64,000 nucleotides of DNA from Vannielia litorea (GTDB lineage: Bacteria > Pseudomonadota > Alphaproteobacteria > Rhodobacterales > Rhodobacteraceae), in contig NZ_FSRL01000001.1 of the NCBI RefSeq assembly GCF_900142295.1, forward strand, positions 186,001 to 250,000, written 5' to 3'. The notes below the pieces were generated by a model, which was not told the origin of the DNA, did not search any database, and worked only from the letters and a program-made list of their open reading frames with translations. Numbering within the stretch: the first letter of the stretch is position 1; every line of letters begins with the position of its first letter. The position numbers and the translations under genes were made by a program. This document shows positions 36,399 to 44,852 of this stretch, one piece after another.

Positions 36399-37333
36399 CG
36401 TGCCGCCCTCGTGCGCTGAGCGATCAGCGGGGTGGAGACGATGAGCACCGCCAGCAGCAGCACCACCGTGCTCGCCGCCCCGTAGCCGAGTTTGAAGTTG
36501 AGCATGGATTCGCGGAACATGAAGAAACCCACCGTCTCGGTCGTGCGGACGGGGCCGCCTCCGGTCAGCATGTAGATCAGGTCGAAGGCCTTGAGGCTTT
36601 GCAGCAGGTTGATGAAGATCGCGACCCGCACGCCCGGAAGGGACAGGGGCATCACGATGTGCCGCATCATCGACATCGGCTTGGCCCCGTCGATGTAGGC
36701 GGCCTCGAAGTAGCTGCGCGGGATCGACTGGATCGAGGCGAAGCAGGTCATCAGCGGCAGCCCCACCTGTGTCCAGACGTAGGCGACGATCACCGCCGTG
36801 AGCGCGGTGTCGGGGTTGCCCAGCCAGGCCTGTTGCAGGTGTTCCAGCCCCAGCCCGCCGAGGATGCCGTTCAGCAGGCCGTAGTCCGGCCGATAGATGC
36901 CCAGCCAGATGAAGCCGACCACTGCCTCGCTCACCCCGTAGGCGGCGAAGATCAGCACCCGGAAGATCATCGTCTCGCGCGGCTTGAGCGCGCAGGCCAT
37001 GGCGAGCGCCCAGCCGATTGAGACGGAAAAGAAGGTTGCGCAGAAGGACCAGTAGAAGGTCACGCGGAGGGCGCGCAGGAAATTCTCGTCGCCGAGCAGC
37101 TTGACGTAGTTGTCGAAGCCGACGGCCTTGGGCGGCGCGAGGCCCTTGATCTCGAAGAAGCTCAACCGGATCGTTTCGAACACCGGGTAGAGGACCGAGA
37201 CGCCGAAGAAGATCATCAGCGGCCCGAGCAGGATCAGGGCGGCGGCGCCCTGGCTGAACTGGCGCGGCGCGCGCAGGGCGCCGTTGGGCAGGCCTTTCGG
37301 CCCGCCCAGGGTATTTGCGGTCGCGTCGGCCAT
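36395..37333 (-). CDS. Sugar ABC transporter permease (MalF type)
   Basis: 312 residues from ATG 37333, one base after the binding-protein stop. Six membrane segments and the EAA loop YFEAAYIDGAKPMSMMRHIV are clear. The open frame extends further upstream but overlaps the binding protein and is not conserved. Confidence 0.92.
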   Translation of the reverse strand: MADATANTLGGPKGLPNGALRAPRQFSQGAAALILLGPLMIFFGVSVLYPVFETIRLSFFEIKGLAPPKAVGFDNYVKLLGDENFLRALRVTFYWSFCATFFSVSIGWALAMACALKPRETMIFRVLIFAAYGVSEAVVGFIWLGIYRPDYGLLNGILGGLGLEHLQQAWLGNPDTALTAVIVAYVWTQVGLPLMTCFASIQSIPRSYFEAAYIDGAKPMSMMRHIVMPLSLPGVRVAIFINLLQSLKAFDLIYMLTGGGPVRTTETVGFFMFRESMLNFKLGYGAASTVVLLLAVLIVSTPLIAQRTRAAR

Positions 37334-37334
37334 C

Positions 37335-38636
37335 TCAGTAAGAGGCGTTGGCGACGTCTTCGATCTTCTGGACCGCGGCGGCGATGGTCTCGTCCGAGGG
37401 ATCCTGAAGGAACTTCTGGATCTGGATGCGGTACTCGTGCACCAGATCGCCCGGCAGCAGGTCGCCGAGCACGAACTGCACCTTGCTGGCCTGCGTGACT
37501 TCGCTGACCGCGCGCTGGACCACAGGGTCATAGATCGACGGGTCGACCGCGCTGGAGGGCGAGGCAAGGCCGTAGTCCGCCATGATCTGCGCCGCGTCCG
37601 CCGTCAGCATGTAACCCATGAAGGCATTGGCCGCCTCGGGGTTCTGCACGGTGGCGAGGACGTTGAACTCCTTGGCGTCGACCATGGACTGGTCGTCGTG
37701 GCCCAAGCCGAAGGCCGGGAACTGGACGATATCGAAGTCGGTGCCGGGCTCGAGCCCGTATTCCGCCTTGGCGCGGGTGTTCAGCCACATGCCGATCAGC
37801 ATGTAACCGCTTTCCCCGGTCTTGAGCGTGGTGTCGGCCGAATCCGTCCAGACCGAGGCCAGCATGGTGTTGGCATCCGTGCAGCAATCGGCGTTCAGCA
37901 TCTCGGCCATCTTCTCGAAGGCGGTGACCACCTCGGGGCTGGTCCAGGGCACCTCGTGTTTGGCGAGCTGGGTCATGAAGTCGGCCCCCGCGACGCGCAG
38001 CAGGGTGGATTCAAACCATTCTGCATGGGCCCAGATCTTGGCGGGGACCGAAATCGGGGTGATGCCCGCCGCGTTCAGGTCGTCGAATCCGGCGATGAAG
38101 TCTTCCCATGTCTCGGGCGGGGTGATGCCGGCCTTTTCGAGCGTGCCGGTGTTGTACCAGATCGCCGAGCGGTCGCCGAAGGTGTAGGTGACGCCGTAGT
38201 TGACGCCGTCGATGCTCGACAGCTCCTTCCAGCTGTCGGCCAGCAGGTCGGACCAGTTGTTCTCTTCCCAGGCCTCATCCACGGGAAGGATCATCCCGGC
38301 TTCGAGAAGCTCCTGCCGGAACGCCGGCCAGGTGTTGATCAGAAGGTCGGCCTGCTCCCCGCCCAGAAGGACGGTCCGGATGCCGCCGCGTGTATCGCCC
38401 GAGCTGGTGGGAACGATGTTGCGAAAGGTGACCTCGGGGTTCTTTTCGATGAAGTCGGCCTGAAGGGCCTCCATCATCTCGGCCTGGGAACCGGCCAGCC
38501 AGTTGATCATCACCAGCTCGCCCGAGACATCCTGCGCCTGCGCCGCGGTGAAGCCGAGGGGGCTGAGAATCGTGCCGGCGGCCAGCGCGCCGAGAATCGA
38601 GCGCCGTCCGACGCGTGAAGTCAGTTTGGGTGTCAT
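37335..38636 (-). CDS. Sugar ABC transporter substrate-binding protein (MalE type)
   Basis: 433 residues from ATG 38636 (GGAGGAG upstream). The N-terminus is a Tat-like signal (RRSILGALAAG), cleaved near AAQAQ. The family 1 solute-binding fold is seen in ELVMINWLAGSQAEMMEALQ, the VWTDSADTTLKTGESGYMLI segment and PFDI-like late helices. Likely ligand is an oligosaccharide, perhaps sulfated, given the hydrolase and sulfatase nearby. First gene of a seven-gene operon to 30245. Confidence 0.92.
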   Translation of the reverse strand: MTPKLTSRVGRRSILGALAAGTILSPLGFTAAQAQDVSGELVMINWLAGSQAEMMEALQADFIEKNPEVTFRNIVPTSSGDTRGGIRTVLLGGEQADLLINTWPAFRQELLEAGMILPVDEAWEENNWSDLLADSWKELSSIDGVNYGVTYTFGDRSAIWYNTGTLEKAGITPPETWEDFIAGFDDLNAAGITPISVPAKIWAHAEWFESTLLRVAGADFMTQLAKHEVPWTSPEVVTAFEKMAEMLNADCCTDANTMLASVWTDSADTTLKTGESGYMLIGMWLNTRAKAEYGLEPGTDFDIVQFPAFGLGHDDQSMVDAKEFNVLATVQNPEAANAFMGYMLTADAAQIMADYGLASPSSAVDPSIYDPVVQRAVSEVTQASKVQFVLGDLLPGDLVHEYRIQIQKFLQDPSDETIAAAVQKIEDVANASY

Positions 38637-38705
38637 TTTCTCTCCTCCGAGACGGCGAAACTCCGGCGCTGCGTCCTGCCGCCGCGTCCTTCTTCCTGCC
38701 GTCGG

Positions 38706-38717
38706 CATAACGTTATG
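38706..38717. promoter_or_regulatory. Candidate LacI-type operator upstream of the MalEFGK-type operon
   Basis: CATAACGTTATG is a perfect 12-bp palindrome with the central CG usual for LacI-family sites, 70 bases before the binding-protein start. A plausible promoter (TTTACG, 16-17 bases, CATAAC) overlaps it, so binding would repress. Confidence 0.6.
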
Positions 38718-38741
38718 ACCAGAGGCCAAGGTCGTAAACTG

Positions 38742-38763
38742 TTTTTTATAGGTTTAAGACATT
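38742..38763. promoter_or_regulatory. Shared AT-rich motif, copy 2 (upstream of the MalEFGK-type operon)
   Basis: TTTTTTATAGGTTTAAGACATT matches copy 1 (26543-26564) at 18 of 22 positions, and the match continues loosely beyond. It lies between the sulfatase stop and the binding-protein start, 106 bases from the latter. Confidence 0.65.
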
Positions 38764-38795
38764 TCGCATGGAGAAAGTTCGAAAATCAAATATTT

Positions 38796-40349
38796 TCAGA
38801 GTTTTGCGGAGAGGGTTCGGTGCTCCGGGATGTCTCCGATCTCGAGCATCCGAGCCTCGAGCGCGGATTGCATCCGCTTGCGCAGGTCGGACTGCGCCGG
38901 GTCGTCCCAGAGGTTGTTCAACTCGAAGGGATCCGATTCGAGATCGAAGAGCTCCCACTCGGGCGGATCGCTCTTCAGCCCGGCCCCGGTGTGGCCGAGC
39001 CCGTCGTTGTACCAGTGGATGATCTTGTAGCGGTGATCGCGCAGCCCGTAATGCGCGAAGGCCTGATGGCTGTTGTCCCGGTGCATCCAGTAGCGGTGGT
39101 AGACGGACCGGGGCCAGTCCTCGGGCGCGGCGCCTTCGAGACAGGAACGGAAACTGCGGCCCTGCATGTAGCTGGGCACCGGCGCGCCGGCGTAGTCCAG
39201 CAGGGTGGGGGCGAAATCGACGTTGCAGACCATGTCGCGGCACACCCCGGGGGCAAGGGCCCGGGGATAGCGGATCAGGAAGGGCATGCGCAGCGATTCC
39301 TCGTACATGAACCGCTTGTCGAACCAGCCGTGCTCGCCGAGGAAGAAGCCTTGATCGGAGGTGTAGATGACGATGGTGTTGTCGGCCTGTCCCGTCGCCT
39401 CGAGATGATCGAGCAGACGCCCGACGCCCTCGTCCACCGAGGCGACGCATTGCAGGTAACGCTGAATGTAGCGCCGGTACTTGAACAGGGCGAGGTCCTG
39501 CTGCGTCTGAAAGGTGAAGACTTCGCCGGTGTTCACGTCGAAGAGGCGCAGGTCGCGGGGATCCTCGGGGTGGGGGACCTTGCGGCCCGGGCGGCCTTCG
39601 AAGTGGATCGCGCCCACCTCGGCGCCCCCCTCGGGCTGGGCAAGGCCCAGATCCTCGTATTCGAAATCGTCGCGCACCCGCATTCGGGCCTCGTGCGCGG
39701 CGCGGGACCGGGTGGCGTAGTCGTCGTCGAAGGTCTGCGGCACAGGGATGTCCACGTCGGCGTAGAGGTCGCGGAACTTGGGGTGCGGGGCGAAATTGCG
39801 GTGTGGCGCCTTGTGGTGGCACATCAGGAAGAAGGGGCGGTCGTCGTCCTGCCCCATCCAGTCCAGACACTTCTCGGTAATCAGGTCGGTGACGTAGCCG
39901 GGTTGGCGCGCACGGCCTTCAGGGCCGATGAACTCGGGGTCGAAGTAATCGCCCTGTCCGGGCAGCACGGACCAGTGGTCGAAGCCGGTCGGCTGATGAT
40001 CGGGTCCTTCGCCCAGATGCCACTTGCCGATCATCGCGGTGCGATAGCCGGCCTGCTGCAGATGCTTGGCCAGGTGCGGGCGGCGGGAATCGAAGGGCGT
40101 GTTCAGCGTGGTGACACCGTTCACGTGGTTGTACTGGCCGGTCAGGATCGCCGCCCGGCTGGGCGTGCAGATCGAATTGGTGACAAAACAGTTGTCCAGC
40201 CGGATCCCGCCTTCCGCGATGCGGTCGATGTTGGGCGTGCGGTTGAGCACCGACCCGTAGGCCCCGATCGCCTGCGCGGCGTGGTCGTCGCACATGATGA
40301 AGAGAATGTTCGGGGCGCGGCGGCTGGTGGCGGGCATGTCGGGGTCCAT
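38796..40349 (-). CDS. Type I sulfatase, cytoplasmic, cysteine type
   Basis: 517 residues (an ATG four codons in is an alternative start). The catalytic motif is CTPSR at C61, which must be converted to formylglycine; metal residues D21 and D22 lie in IMCDDH and the late pair in TSDQGFFLGEHG, where the usual SDHG is SDQG. No signal peptide is visible, so it probably acts inside the cell on an imported sulfated sugar. The C-terminal FDLESDPFELNNLWDDP is typical of the superfamily. It is transcribed alone behind motif copy 3. Specific sulfate-ester linkage cannot be read from sequence. Confidence 0.92.
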   Translation of the reverse strand: MDPDMPATSRRAPNILFIMCDDHAAQAIGAYGSVLNRTPNIDRIAEGGIRLDNCFVTNSICTPSRAAILTGQYNHVNGVTTLNTPFDSRRPHLAKHLQQAGYRTAMIGKWHLGEGPDHQPTGFDHWSVLPGQGDYFDPEFIGPEGRARQPGYVTDLITEKCLDWMGQDDDRPFFLMCHHKAPHRNFAPHPKFRDLYADVDIPVPQTFDDDYATRSRAAHEARMRVRDDFEYEDLGLAQPEGGAEVGAIHFEGRPGRKVPHPEDPRDLRLFDVNTGEVFTFQTQQDLALFKYRRYIQRYLQCVASVDEGVGRLLDHLEATGQADNTIVIYTSDQGFFLGEHGWFDKRFMYEESLRMPFLIRYPRALAPGVCRDMVCNVDFAPTLLDYAGAPVPSYMQGRSFRSCLEGAAPEDWPRSVYHRYWMHRDNSHQAFAHYGLRDHRYKIIHWYNDGLGHTGAGLKSDPPEWELFDLESDPFELNNLWDDPAQSDLRKRMQSALEARMLEIGDIPEHRTLSAKL

Positions 40350-40396
40350 CTGGCAGGGTGTCGGTCGGCGGGACGGGCCCGCCGCGACGACATTAG

Positions 40397-40418
40397 CTTT
40401 TTATGCATTAAATGCAAT
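40397..40418. promoter_or_regulatory. Shared AT-rich motif, copy 3 (upstream of the sulfatase)
   Basis: CTTTTTATGCATTAAATGCAAT keeps the CTTTTTATGCATT half of copy 1 and forms its own inverted repeat TGCAT-TAA-ATGCA. On the minus strand TTGCAT, 16 bases, TAATGT could be the sulfatase promoter, with the motif between the boxes; it ends 48 bases before the gene. Confidence 0.55.
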
Positions 40419-40539
40419 TACTGCGTCGCCGCGCCCTGCGAGGGGACGGTCAGGACAGAACGGCATGGTGGCAGGCCACGCCGCGCCTGTCCTCCAACCG
40501 GCGCAGCGGCGGGCTCTCGGCGTATTGCACAGATCGGGG

Positions 40540-40785
40540 CGTGATCGCAGTTCCCCTTTCCCCGGACGGATCTGTTTTGCGGGCACGGTGACAGGCATGC
40601 CGAGGGCAGTGTAGCCGTTGAGCGACCTGGCGCGCGAAGTCTCGAGCCATCAATGACTGACCAGGCAGTTTGACGCAGTTCATCTTGGCCTCGACCCGGC
40701 TTCGGCGGTGATATCCACTCCACCGACGCCAGAGAGCGCGTCCCAGGTACTTCGAAGCGCGCAGGGCTTCGTTGCGCGCCACGTC
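40540..40785 (-). pseudogene. IS5-family (IS903-like) transposase remnant
   Basis: The minus strand encodes ARNEALRASKYLGRALWRRW, then SGYHRRSRVEAKMNCVKL and MARDFARQVAQRL, the conserved C-terminal end of IS903/IS5-type transposases; a frame change is needed to reach GMPVTVPAKQIRPGKG, which resembles the usual tail. The N-terminal catalytic part is gone. It marks the right border of the sugar island. Bases 40786-41078 contain GC-rich repeats but no gene I can support. Confidence 0.75.
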
Positions 40786-41078
40786 TCTGGCGCTCGGCCT
40801 CCCGTCACGGAAGCTGCAGGATAAGTCTGTCCGGGGAACGGGGAACCCCGGCCATCAGCTCTTTTGGGCAGCATAGTCGGCCTCTGCCATGTGCAGGGTC
40901 CCGAGCGGCGGCTTTCGCCGGAGATGCATCGGGCGCGGGCGCAGCGAGACTGCGATCATGTGTGGGCAGAGCGTTGGGCGCGTGCCTAGGAGAGGCGGTT
41001 GCCTGGCGCGGCCCGCCGGGTAGGGGGCGGCGGGCGCGATGGTGGCGGGCCCCCGGCGGGCGGTGCAAGGCGGTTGGG

Positions 41079-42131
41079 TCAGCTTCTGGAGCGTTCGAGC
41101 ATTCCGAACAGGTCGCGCGGGTCGTCGGGGTCGGCCAGCATGTCGAGGCGCTGCGCGTAGTCGGTGCCCTGCACCTTGGCGTGGACGAAGCGGAGCGCCG
41201 AGAAATCCTCGATCGCGAAGCCGACGCTGTCGAAAAGGGTGATCTGCTTGTCGTCGCGGCGCCCGGCGGCCTCTCCGCGCATCACCTGCCACAGCTCGGT
41301 TACCGGGTGATCCGGGGCGAGCTGCTGGATCTCGCCTTCGATGCGGGTCTGCTCGGGGTATTCGACAAAGATGTCGGACCGCAGGAGGATATCGCGGTGC
41401 AGCTCGGTCTTGCCCGGGCAGTCGCCGCCGATGGCGTTGATGTGCTGCCCGGCTCCAACCATGTTGTCGGTCAGGATGGTGGCAAACTGCTTGTCGGCGG
41501 TGCAGGTGGTGATGATCTGGGCGCCCTCCACGGCCTCCTCGCCGGAGCGGCAGGAGACAACCTCGAAGCCCTGCGCCGTGAGGTTGCGCCGGGCCTTGCG
41601 CGTGGCCTCCGGGTCGATGTCGTAGAGCCGGAGCCTGTTGACGCCGAGGAGCGCGCGAAAGGCGAGCGCCTGGAACTCGCATTGCGCACCATTGCCGATC
41701 ATCGCCATGACCTCGCTGTTCTGCGGGGCGAGGTAGCGGGCGACCAGCGCCGAGGTCGCGGCGGTGCGGAGGGCGGTCAGCACGGTCATCTCGGTGAGCA
41801 GCAGCGGGTAGCCGTTGGCGACCGACGAGAGGACCCCGAAGGCGGTGACGGTCTGGTAGCCCTCGCGCATGTTTCCGGGGTGGCCGTTCACGTATTTGAA
41901 GCCGTAGTTCTCGGCGTCGGCGGTGGGCATCAGTTCGATCACCCCTTCCGCCGAGTGGCTGGCCACGCGGGGGGTCTTGTCGAACTCCGGCCAGCGCTTG
42001 AAGTCCTCTTCGATGAAGCCCGCCAGCTCGGCGATGAAGGGCTCGACCCCGATGGCGTTGACGAGGCGCATCATGTTTTCGACCGAGACGAAGGGCACGT
42101 AGGCCAGGGGAGAGGGGGCGGGGCTTGTCAT
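41079..42131 (-). CDS. ocd: Ornithine cyclodeaminase
   Basis: 350 residues of the ornithine cyclodeaminase/mu-crystallin family. MPTADAENYGFKYVNGHPGN holds substrate-binding residues, and the NAD fold includes VMAMIGNGAQCEFQALAFRA and LRLYDIDPEATRK. It converts L-ornithine to L-proline and ammonia. It follows the arginase gene by 28 bases, so arginine to ornithine to proline is a complete two-step route. Confidence 0.95.
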   Translation of the reverse strand: MTSPAPSPLAYVPFVSVENMMRLVNAIGVEPFIAELAGFIEEDFKRWPEFDKTPRVASHSAEGVIELMPTADAENYGFKYVNGHPGNMREGYQTVTAFGVLSSVANGYPLLLTEMTVLTALRTAATSALVARYLAPQNSEVMAMIGNGAQCEFQALAFRALLGVNRLRLYDIDPEATRKARRNLTAQGFEVVSCRSGEEAVEGAQIITTCTADKQFATILTDNMVGAGQHINAIGGDCPGKTELHRDILLRSDIFVEYPEQTRIEGEIQQLAPDHPVTELWQVMRGEAAGRRDDKQITLFDSVGFAIEDFSALRFVHAKVQGTDYAQRLDMLADPDDPRDLFGMLERSRS

Positions 42132-42159
42132 GCAGGTGGTCCTGTTTCGGAGGGGGGCG

Positions 42160-43089
42160 TCAGCCGTAGCTGCGGGTCAGGCGGTCGAGCACGCGCCGCC
42201 CCATGAGCGAGCCGGTCAGGTCGCAGAGCAGCTGGGCGGTGCGGCCGCGTTCGTCGAGGAAGGGGTTGAGCTCGACCAGCTCGAAAGAGGTGACGAGGCC
42301 GCTGTCGCAGAGGGTTTCCATGATCAGATGCGCCTCGCGGAAGGTCGCGCCGCCGGGGACGGTGGTGCCGACGGCGGGCGCGATCGAGGGATCAAGGAAG
42401 TCGACGTCGAAGCTGAGGTGGAGCAGGCCGTCGGCGGCGCGCACCCGGTCGAGAAACGCCCTGAGCGGCACCAGCACCCCGGTCTCGTCGATGGCGCGCA
42501 TGTCGTGCACGTCGATCCCCAGCTCCGCGATCAGCCGGTGTTCGGCGGGATCGACCGAGCGGATGCCCATCATGCAGATGTTGGCCGGATCGACGGCGGC
42601 CTGCAGGGGCGGGTATCCCTCGAAGGGGCCCTGGCCGGTATAATAGGCCACCGGCGTGCCGTGCAGGTTGCCGCTCAGGGTGGTTTCGGTGGTGTGCAGG
42701 TCGGGGTGAGCATCGAGCCAGAGCACGAAGAGCGGGCGGCCCAGGGTTGCGGCATGGCGCGCGAAGCCGGGCACGGTGCCGGCGGCCATGGAGTGATCGC
42801 CGCCCATGAAGATGGGCAGGTCATAGGCCTGGGCAGCATCAAAGGCGCGGGCCTCCAGCGTCTCGATCCAGGCGCGGGTTTCGGGCAGGTGGTGGATGGC
42901 GGGATTGGCATGGGCCGACGGGTCTTGCGGAGCGATCCGGCAATCGCCGAGGTCGGTGACCTGCCAGCCCAGCTCCTCGATGGCGGCGGCGATCCCCGCC
43001 GTCCTGAGGCTGGCGGGCCCCATGAGGCATCCGGCCTGCGATGCGCCGGTTTCGACAGGGGCGCCGATCAGCGCGGCTGTGCGAGTCAT
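42160..43089 (-). CDS. rocF: Arginase
   Basis: 309 residues from ATG 43089 (the frame is open to 43182 but upstream sequence is not conserved). Manganese ligands are in GGDHSMAAG, LWLDAHPDLHTTE and LSFDVDFLDPS. It hydrolyses arginine to ornithine and urea. First gene of the operon with ocd, divergent from an Lrp-type regulator. Confidence 0.95.
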   Translation of the reverse strand: MTRTAALIGAPVETGASQAGCLMGPASLRTAGIAAAIEELGWQVTDLGDCRIAPQDPSAHANPAIHHLPETRAWIETLEARAFDAAQAYDLPIFMGGDHSMAAGTVPGFARHAATLGRPLFVLWLDAHPDLHTTETTLSGNLHGTPVAYYTGQGPFEGYPPLQAAVDPANICMMGIRSVDPAEHRLIAELGIDVHDMRAIDETGVLVPLRAFLDRVRAADGLLHLSFDVDFLDPSIAPAVGTTVPGGATFREAHLIMETLCDSGLVTSFELVELNPFLDERGRTAQLLCDLTGSLMGRRVLDRLTRSYG

Positions 43090-43165
43090 GGCTGTATCCT
43101 TTTGCGTTTGCGCGGAGGATGCAGGAACGAGATGCGCGCCATAAGCAGCGATATTGACAGTTGGG

Positions 43166-43182
43166 ATGGAAAAATCTTCCAT
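43166..43182. promoter_or_regulatory. Candidate Lrp/AsnC operator between rocF and the regulator
   Basis: ATGGAA-AAATC-TTCCAT is a perfect 6-bp inverted repeat with an AT spacer, typical of Lrp-family boxes. It follows a TTGACA at 43154-43159 and lies 37 bases before the regulator start, so it could serve both directions. Confidence 0.6.
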
Positions 43183-43218
43183 AGTGACACATTGAATGAA
43201 CAGTTTGGAAAGAACCTC

Positions 43219-43638
43219 GTGTCAGCCACCGACCGCACCCTGATCGCCGCCCTGCGCGCCGATGCCCGCCTTTCGATCACCGAACTGGCCGAACGTGCCG
43301 GGGTGTCCCGCGCGACGGCCAGGGCACGGCTGGATGCGCTGATGGCCGAGGGTCGCATCCGGCGTTTCACCATAGAGACGGATACCGACCTTGACGGGGC
43401 GGTTCGTGCGATCACGCTGATCGAGCTTCAGGGCAGCATGTCGCGAAAGGTCATCCGGGCGCTGTCGAACATCGCCGAAGTCTGGCGGATCCACAGCACC
43501 AACGGGGCCTGGGACCTGGTCGTGGAAGTAAGGACCGAAACGCTCCCGGACTTCGACCGGGTGCTGCGCGAGATCCGCGAGGTGCCCGGTGTTCTCAACA
43601 GCCAGAGCTCGATCCTGCTGTCACGGGTCAGCGGCTAG
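43219..43638 (+). CDS. Lrp/AsnC-family transcriptional regulator of arginine catabolism
   Basis: 139 residues from the GTG at 43219 (GGAAAG 6 bases upstream); the frame is open further upstream but the helix-turn-helix begins soon after (LIAALRADARLSITELAERA, GVSRATARARLDALMAEGRI). The RAM ligand domain follows. Divergent placement next to arginase suggests an arginine- or ornithine-responsive activator. Confidence 0.9.
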   Translation: MSATDRTLIAALRADARLSITELAERAGVSRATARARLDALMAEGRIRRFTIETDTDLDGAVRAITLIELQGSMSRKVIRALSNIAEVWRIHSTNGAWDLVVEVRTETLPDFDRVLREIREVPGVLNSQSSILLSRVSG

Positions 43639-43673
43639 CAGGTGCGCGGGCCTGCGGGGGCAGGCGGCGCGGT

Positions 43674-44834
43674 TCAGGGGGTTCGGCGCGCGAGCCAGTC
43701 GAGGGTGGCCGAGAGCGCCGGCGGGCCCAGCACCTCGAACACCACGGTGGCGGCGATGGTCACGGTGAGCACGGGGCCGGCGAACTCCGGCAGGGTTTCG
43801 GCCGCCACCAGCGCCATGCCCACCGCCACCCCGGCTTGCGGCATCAGTGACGGCCCGTAGGCGTGGCGCTCGGGCGCGGGCACCCCGGAGAGCGCGGCGC
43901 CGAGTTCGCCCGCGAGGATCCGGGCGAGCACACGCAGGCCGAGATAGCCGAGGCCGACCCAGCCCAGAGTGACCAGAACGCCGAGGTCGAAGGAGGCCCC
44001 GGCCAGCAGGAAGAACAGCAGCATGAAGGGCCATTCGATGTGTTCGATCTCGTGGAAGGCGCGGTCGTGGTGGCGGGCGACATTGGCGATGATCGCCCCG
44101 GCGGTCATTCCGGCGACGAGGTAGGAGACCTCGAGCCAGAGCGCGACTCCGGCGGTGAGCATTACGATGCCGAGCGCCTCGGCCTGAAGCGGCTCGCCCG
44201 GCTTGAGGCGCCCGGTCAGCAGCGCGGCGGGCAGGCCCACGGCAAGGCCGAGCAGCACCGCTCCACCGATCTCGACCCCTGCCGCCGCCAGCGCGCTGAC
44301 AGAGCCGCCGTCATGGCCCACCAGCGCGAGGCAGGCGCTGAACACCATGATGCCCCAGACATCGTCGATGGCGACGATGCCGCTGATGGTTTCGGTGAAG
44401 CCGGTCTTCACGCCCTTCTCCCGGAACACCTCGGCAATCGCCGCCGGGTCGGTTGCGGTGGCGATGGCGCCGAGCAGCAGGGCGAGGCGCGGGTCTACCC
44501 CGAGCGCGGTGAGGCCGGCCCAGGTGACGATCACGGTGAGGAGGGTGACGGTGAGCGAGATCACCAGGATCGGCCTGCCGTGGCGCCGCAGGTTCTCGCC
44601 GGTCAGCTCGCCGCCCAGAAGGAAGGCCACCATGGTGAGCGCCACCACCGAGACCAGCTCGAACCAGCCCGCCGCCTCCGCAGGCAGCAGCCGCAGGCCC
44701 GACTGGCCCACGGCGATGCCTAGCAGCAGGAGCATGGTCACGCGCGGCAGGCGGGTGAAGCGCCCGAGCGTATCGGCCAGCAGCCCGGCGAGAAAGAGCA
44801 CGCCGAGCGTGATGAGAAAGCTTTCGTGTTCCAC
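43674..44834 (-). CDS. Cation/proton antiporter (CPA family)
   Basis: 386 residues from a GTG at 44834, with about twelve membrane segments. TATDPAAIAEVFREKGVKTG and IVAIDDVWGIMVF are the conserved transport-site segments of Na+/H+ and K+/H+ antiporters, including acidic residues in membrane helices. It lies 18 bases after the pentaheme cytochrome gene on the same strand. Next to a sodium-pumping NQR, a role in sodium cycling is attractive but inferred. Confidence 0.88.
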   Translation of the reverse strand: MEHESFLITLGVLFLAGLLADTLGRFTRLPRVTMLLLLGIAVGQSGLRLLPAEAAGWFELVSVVALTMVAFLLGGELTGENLRRHGRPILVISLTVTLLTVIVTWAGLTALGVDPRLALLLGAIATATDPAAIAEVFREKGVKTGFTETISGIVAIDDVWGIMVFSACLALVGHDGGSVSALAAAGVEIGGAVLLGLAVGLPAALLTGRLKPGEPLQAEALGIVMLTAGVALWLEVSYLVAGMTAGAIIANVARHHDRAFHEIEHIEWPFMLLFFLLAGASFDLGVLVTLGWVGLGYLGLRVLARILAGELGAALSGVPAPERHAYGPSLMPQAGVAVGMALVAAETLPEFAGPVLTVTIAATVVFEVLGPPALSATLDWLARRTP

Positions 44835-44852
44835 GCCCGCGGCGTCTCCCGG

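Noticed and set aside
40855..41078. Possible small gene on the minus strand after ocd (ending ...HMAEADYAAQKS)
   Set aside because: It continues out of frame from ocd, has no convincing start or ribosome site, and I recognise no family.
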